DNA from: Bacteroidota bacterium
GTDB taxonomy: Bacteria > Bacteroidota > Bacteroidia > Chitinophagales > Chitinophagaceae
Assembly (NCBI GenBank): GCA_013414745.1
Contig: CP058707.1
Span: 2,210,743 to 2,230,040 of the forward strand
Length of the DNA stretch: 19,298 nt
Reading direction: 5' to 3'
Each line of letters begins with the position of its first letter. The stretch's first letter is position 1. The translations under genes and the position numbers were made by a program. This document shows positions 1-6,500 of the stretch, in pieces. The notes under the pieces were generated by a model that saw only the letters and a program-made list of their open reading frames with translations, was not told the DNA's origin and did not search any database.

Positions 1-159
1 AAATCTCCGGGAAATATTGGTTCCTGGATTGGATGGCAATTGGTTCGATGTTTTGCACGTAAATACCCGGAACGCCCGCTACAAGATATAATGGCGGATA
101 AACGCACTGGTCAGCAATTCCTGGAATCAGCACAGTATAAACCAAAAATTAATCAGTGA
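1..159 (+). CDS. C-terminal end of a GldB-like gliding-motility lipoprotein (partial)
   Basis: The first reading frame is open from base 1 and stops at TGA 157-159, giving 52 residues. It contains the stretch PGNIGSWIGWQLVR followed by a short charged helix and a tail ending in YKPKINQ. From memory this 'PG.(I/L)G.WIGWQIV..Y' block followed by a 'L..LM' helix and a '..YKPK' tail is typical of the C-terminus of GldB and related DUF2268-like proteins of Bacteroidota. GldB is an outer-membrane-associated lipoprotein needed for gliding. The start and catalytic-like part lie outside the window, so the family call rests on about 50 residues. It reads in the same direction as the cassettes downstream but is separated from them by about 380 bp and a weak hairpin, so co-transcription is unlikely. 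Confidence 0.5.
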   Translation, partial: KSPGNIGSWIGWQLVRCFARKYPERPLQDIMADKRTGQQFLESAQYKPKINQ

Positions 160-164
160 TTGCA

Positions 165-188
165 AACCACTTCTGGTAGTGGTTATAG
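165..188 (+). terminator. Weak hairpin just after the GldB-like gene
   Basis: AACCACT (165-171) pairs perfectly with AGTGGTT (178-184) around a 6-nt loop, six bases after the upstream stop codon, and is followed by ATAGTTTT. The stem is short and the T-run is interrupted, so this is a possible rather than a clear terminator. Confidence 0.35.
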
Positions 189-459
189 TTTTCAGCTGCC
201 TTTCCCTGTTGATTGTCTATATTGGTTGCCCAAAATTTGCATGCAAAACCTCCGCATTCTGGTCATGAAACCTGTATTACTGCACTAACATATTGTAAAA
301 GAACACCTTTAACATATTGTTTACATAACAGCTTTTAATACAATATATATATTATATAAAAATATAATATATATATTTCTTTCTTTCAATATTATACAAA
401 TAAGTGAAATTGATACAAAGACTTTTCATGGCGAACGAAAAGTTGTTGTAACATTTTAA
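189..459. other. AT-rich intergenic region upstream of the first adhesin gene
   Basis: No convincing coding frame is visible on either strand. The left half (189-300) is of average composition and without recognisable signals. The right half is very AT-rich and contains the A/T hairpin annotated separately. The region probably separates the GldB-like gene from the adhesin cassette and holds its control region. Confidence 0.5.
342..377. repeat. Perfect 16-bp A/T inverted repeat with AAAA loop
   Basis: AATATATATATTATAT at 342-357 is exactly reverse-complemented at 362-377, with AAAA at 358-361 between. The whole 36 bp is A/T only. It could extrude as a cruciform or fold in RNA. It lies about 110 bp upstream of the -7 box of the first adhesin gene. 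No T-run terminator or known binding-site consensus is evident. Confidence 0.7.
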
Positions 460-495
460 GGGCAAATCAAATCACGTAGAACATTACATTTGCCC
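460..495 (+). promoter_or_regulatory. Candidate Bacteroidota promoter with an overlapping inverted repeat
   Basis: TACATTTG at 485-492 matches the Bacteroidota -7 consensus TAnnTTTG and lies 48 nt before the candidate start at 541, which leaves an untranslated leader of roughly 40 nt. A good -33 TTTG at the expected spacing is not seen. An 8-bp inverted repeat, GGGCAAAT (460-467) and ATTTGCCC (488-495), brackets the region and overlaps the -7 box, so it is placed where an operator would act. The second cassette has the same -7 octamer but not this inverted repeat. Confidence 0.5.
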
Positions 496-540
496 TTCAC
501 ATAAATAACAAACTATTTCTAACCAAAAGTAATACAAGAA

Positions 541-3500
541 ATGTGCCAAACTTTACAAATCGGGAAAAATAATTCTCGAACGTCACTTTCAGGTAGAATT
601 TTAACCACCATTTTTAGTTTTTGCCCTACTGGGCACATTAAACATGGCGGCTCAATGTACCTGCCCTGGAAATCTGGTTCAAAATCCGAGTTTCGAAAAC
701 GGAACGACCTCGTGGTCCTGGAGTGGAGGAAACTTAAGCGCTGGAACTGGAGCTGTTGCCTGCGGTAGTTATTCTGGTGATTTTCAGATCACAAACAGTT
801 CCAGCAATTGGGTCTCACAAACAATTGGCAGCGGAACAATTCCAGCAGGTTCAACGATCAATATGAACGTTTATGCAGGTACGCATGACAATAGCTTCTA
901 TCATGAAGTTAAAATCATGTATTTTACCTCTAGTTGGGGTTGGATTTCTCAAACCGCTGTTGAAGTAAATAAGGTTTTGGCCAACAGCCCTGTGGGTCCT
1001 CAACTATATACCTTAACCTCTAGTTCCGGCGAATACATACTATGTCCAGGTGGCATTTACCGGAACAGGCAGTTGATTAAAACAGACGGATGGTGTGTGA
1101 CAGTTAGCACTCCAACTTGTGACCCCAATGATGCAGGCGCCTATTATGGTTTTTGTGCCCTACCCTAACTGCAATAGTGGTGCGTATACCTGGCAACAAA
1201 CCATTGATCCAAGCACTGGAAACCCTTCTGTCGTGAAATTGATTTCTGGTTCAACCAATACCTATACGATTAATTCCGGTTACCAAGTGCATTTTCAAGC
1301 AGCGTGAACATCAATGTGGATGATGTGGTATCTTACGATGGTTATAGTTCACGCAATACCGTAACACAACCTAACGAACGTTGGAGATTGGTATTTAAAC
1401 GTTGGGGTTCCGTTGTTTATTCAACTCCATATACCAATGATGTTCCTGACTACCAAAAGCAGGGCTATTGGCGTGGAGCTCGGTAGTACCTTTAACGCCC
1501 CCAACGGAATTGATGAAATAGTTATCGAGCACTATGATGTTGTGAATGGTTACGTTGGCCCAGGATCTGTAGTACCAGCTAGCATCTGTTCATCTTATAA
1601 TTCAGGTTGTACAGCAACGATAAACGGCCTCCAGTTTAAAGATCCTACCGGTGCTAACACCTCCGTTGTGTCAATTTCAAATGGCGGTACTTACAATATA
1701 TCAAGCTTACCCAATCCGTTTAACGTAAGCCCTGTTAACCGAAATATGGAAAGTACGCTTTACCTTAAGTGGTTCTGCTTCGGGATCTAATGTTGAAAAT
1801 GCGTACATGGGATTATGCCGGTTCCGGATCAACCTGGCCTCATGGAACAGGAACGTTCACTATGCTTGTAGAAGCTTTTCCTCAGGATAATGCTGTTGGA
1901 TCCATTTGTGCATCACAATCGTATACATTCACCATGGTTACTTGTGACAATGTTACTAGTGGAGGTACCATCGGGTATGATGAGACTTTATGTGGAACTT
2001 CAGCCGATCCTGCTTTGATTCAGGATTTGACTCTGCATCAGGTGGTTCAGGTGCCTTGGAATACATGTGGTTAATTTCGTATGATGGAGGTTCAAGTTAT
2101 ACCGCAATTGCAGGAGCGAATGGCGCAACCTACGATCCGCCAGTCATTACTCAAACTACCTGGTATCGCCGTTGTGCCCGTCGTGCAGGTTGTTCTGGCT
2201 GGCCTGGGGAGTCCAATTGATTCAAAATCATTAACCAACTGCTGCTCGAACGTGACTGCAGGTGGTAGCATCGGATATGATGAAACGCAATGCGGAACAT
2301 CCGTCGATCCTTCATTGATTCAGGATTTAACGCCTGCATCAGGTGGAACCGGTGCTTTGAATACATGTGGTCGATCTCCTATGATGGAGGTTCAACCTAC
2401 ACCGCAATTGCCGGCGCCAATGGTGCCACATACGACCCACCAGTAATCACACAAACCACTTGGTATCGCCGATGCGCTCGTCGTGCCGGATGTTCTAGTT
2501 GGCCTGGTGAATCTAATTGGGTCAAAAAGGATCTCTGTCCGTCTCCAGTAGCAAATGCCGGAGTGGATAAGAATTTGAATTGCTCAACAACTTCTACGAC
2601 AATTGGTACCTGCTGTTGCGGGCCTCACTTACCCTGGTCTCCAGCTTCAGGTTTGAGTTCAACATCCGCTGCTCAACCTATGCAAACCATCATCAACAAC
2701 TTCTTATACCGTTACAGTCACCAATTCTTGTGGCTGTACTGCAACCGATGTAGTGATTGTGAATGTGAATACAACACCACCGACAGCGAATGGCGGTAAT
2801 GGTGGTACGATCACCTGTACATCAAATACCTCTGGCATCCAGATCGGAACAGCCGCGGTAGCAGGAAACACCGATAGCTGGTTGCCTGCAACTGGATTGA
2901 GTGCAACAAATATTGCTCAACCAACCGCGAATCCGACTTCTACAACAACGTACACCGTAACTGTCACAGGAAGTAACGGATGTACTGCCACCGCAACGGT
3001 AACAATTAATGTCAATAAAACAGTACCAACAGCTGATGCGGGTGCTGATAAGAATCTGAACTGTACAACAACATCAACAACGATCGGAACAGCTGGTGTA
3101 GTTGGTAATTCATATAGCTGGTCACCGGCTAGCGGATTGAGTTCAACAACCAGCTCAGCCAACTGCGAATCCGACCGCTACTACTACCTATACAGTTACT
3201 GTAACGAATGCTGCTTCAGGCTGTACTGCAACCGATGTAGTGATTGTGAATGTGAATACAACACCACCGACAACGAATGGCGGTAATGGTGGTACGATCA
3301 CCTGTACATCAAATACTCTGGCATGCAGATCGGAACAGCCGCGGTAGCAGGAAACACCTATTCTGGTTGCCTGCAACTGGATTGAGTGCAACAAATATTG
3401 CTCAACCAACCGCGAATCCGACTTCTACAACAACGTACACCGTAACTGTCACAGGAAGTAACGGATGTACTGCCACCGCAACGGTAACAATTAATGTCAA

Positions 3501-6500
3501 TAAAACAGTACCAACAGCTGATGCGGGTGCTGATAAGAATCTGAATTGTACAACAACATCAACCACGATCGGAACAGCTGGTGTAGTTGGTAATTCATAT
3601 AGCTGGTCACCGGCTACCGGATTGAGTTCAACAACAGTAGCTCAGCCAACTGCGAATCCGACCTCTACTACTACCTATACAGTCACTGTAACGAATGCGG
3701 CTTCAGGATGTACTGCAACCGATGTCGTGATTGTGAATGTGAATACAACACCACCGACAACGAATGGCGGTAATGGTGGTACGATCCCTGTACATCAAAT
3801 ACCTCTGGCATCCAGATCGGAACAGCCGCGGTAGCAGGAAACACCTATAGCTGGTTGCCTGCAACCGGATTGAGTGCAACAAATATTGCTCAACCAACCG
3901 CGAATCCGACTTCTACAACAACGTACACCGTAACTGTCACAGGAAGTAACGGATGTACTGCCACCGCAACGGTAACAATTAATGTCAATAAAACAGTACC
4001 AACAGCAGATGCGGGTGCTGATAAGAATCTGAATTGTACAACAACATCAACAACGATCGGAACAGCTGGTGTAGTTGGTAATTCATATAGCTGGTCACCG
4101 GCTACTGGATTGAGTTCAACAACAGTAGCTCAGCCAACAGCGAATCCGATCGCTACTACTACCTATACAGTTACTGTAACGAATTCGGCTTCAGGATGTA
4201 CTGCAACCGATGTAGTCATTGTGAATGTCAATACGACTCCTCCAACAGCGAATGCAGGTTTGGACAAAACATTGAATTGTACAACCACTTCAACGCAAAT
4301 CGGATCGGCAGCAATTGCAGGTAATACATATAGTTGGTCACCGTCCAATGGATTAAGTGCTACCAATGTGGCGCAACCAATGGCTAGTCCGTCCATGACA
4401 ACTTCCTACACGGTTACAGTCACCGGAAGCAACGGATGTACCGCCAGTGATGTGGTATTGGTTACTATAGACGCGGGTGTGCCTACTGCCGATGCAGGTC
4501 CGGATAAAACAGTTAACTGTACAACAAGCTCGGTAACTATTGGTACACAGGCAATTCCTGGGTATACCTATTCCTGGTTACCGAACGGAATGAATTCTAC
4601 CTTGAGTTCAACCACTTAGCTCAGCCAACAGCGAATCCAACGGCGACTACCACATATACTGTTATCGTAACTGCGGCCAACGGATGTACAGCTTCTGATG
4701 TTGTCACTGTTTCCGTAAATACAACACCACCAGCTGCCGATGCAGGTCCGGATAAGGATGTTTGTTCATTAAATTCCGTGGTCATCGGTACACCGGCAAT
4801 TGCAGGAAATACATACAATTGGTCACCAGCTATAGGTTTGAGTGCCACCAATATCGCTCAACCATCTGCCAACCCGACTTCAACAACTTCGTATACAGTT
4901 ACTGTTACAGCTGCTAATGGTTGTACCTCTACTGATGTGGTGACGGTTAATTTCAGAGAAGGAAGTGTTGGGAATGTGGTTTGGAACGATGTTAACGGTG
5001 ATGGCATTTTCAACGAAGCTGCCTCAGAAGGTATTAATGGCGTAAATGTTGAATTATGGTCAGTAGGTACAGATAATACACAAGGTACCAATGATGATGT
5101 ATTAGTTCAGTCAACTGTTACTTCAACACAAAGTGGTGCTCCCGGTCAGTACAATTTTAAAATCTGTAATTCGAAATTATTATGTGAAATTCCCAACTTC
5201 CACGAACGCAAATAATACATTAACCACGCAAACTACTACGGCTGGAACAGACAATAATTCTGATGCGAACACAAGTAACGGAATGTCTCCAGTGTTTACG
5301 ATTAATACGGCCGGAACAGGTGTAGCAAAAAATAATCCAACGATTGATGCCGGGTTTGTCTCCTACCTCTCTTTGGGTAATCAGGTATGGATTGATGCAG
5401 ATCGTGATGGTATCAAGGATGCCGGAGAATCCGGATTAGCTGGCGCAACTGTTTATTTATATGCTGATGCGAACAATGATGGATCTCCTGATGGACCAGC
5501 TGTTGCCTCAACAAGCAGCAATAGCAGTGGGTACTATGTATTCAATAACTTATTACAAGGAAATTACATTGTTGGAGTAGTTCCTCCATCACCAGCTTCC
5601 GGAAATCCTTATTCTAGCAGTCCGGTGAATGAAACAAATCCAAATAGTAATGTAGATAATAACGACAATGGAGTAACTACAACTGCTGGCCAAACATACA
5701 GCGGTACAATCAATCTGACTCCAGGTGCGGAACCTTTGGGAGAAACACCAAACAATGGAACAGCAACAGATGCGAATTCAAATCTGACTTTAGATTTTGG
5801 ATTCTACCAACCAGTGAATGTTTCAGGAAATGTGTATGTGGATAATAATGGTCCGACGAATGTAGACGGAACCGGAACCGGAACAGCAGGAACAACTCAG
5901 TTGTATGCGAACCTGGTAGGACCAAACGGAAACGTTGTGGCGTCAGTGCCAGTAAATTCAAATGGAACTTATCAGTTTAATGATGTTGCACCAAATACAA
6001 CATATACCATGGTGTTAAGTACAACACCTGGAACGGTTGGTAACCCTGCACCATCAACAACACTCCATCCGGTTGGAGCAATGTATCAGAAGATTGCTGC
6101 GATAATACCGGCAACGACGGACTACAAATGGCCAAACTATGGTAGTTGTGGGTAATGTAGATGTTCCAAATGTGAACTTCGGTATTACTCAACCACTGTC
6201 TTTGGGTAATCTGGTATGGAATGATGTCAACCGTGATGGCCAAAAGATGCGTCAGAGAGTGGTATTGCAGGAGCTACCGTTTATTTGTATGCTGATGCGA
6301 ACAATGATGGTTCACCAGACGGATGCGATAGCAAATACAACAACTAACTCATCGGGATTGTATGTATTTAACGGATTAACACCTGGAAATTATATTGTTG
6401 GAGTCGTTCCTCCATCACCAGCTTCCGGAAATCCTTATTCCAGTAGTCCGGTGAATGAAACAAATCCAAATAGTAATGTAGATAATAACGACAATGGAGT

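Noticed and set aside
2917..3409. Minus-strand open frames opposite the PKD array (also 4163-4396, 4621-5091, 7194-7499, 7933-8298 and others)
   Set aside because: They recur at the same phase in each repeat and translate the complement of TVTVT and NVNTT codons into V/T-rich text. They have no start context, no recognisable domains and disappear wherever the plus-strand repeat changes. They are shadows of the coding repeats.
2548..4957. Direct repeats that could suggest a CRISPR array
   Set aside because: Repeat units are about 243 or 486 bp, code for protein in phase and have no short unique spacers; no cas genes are near.
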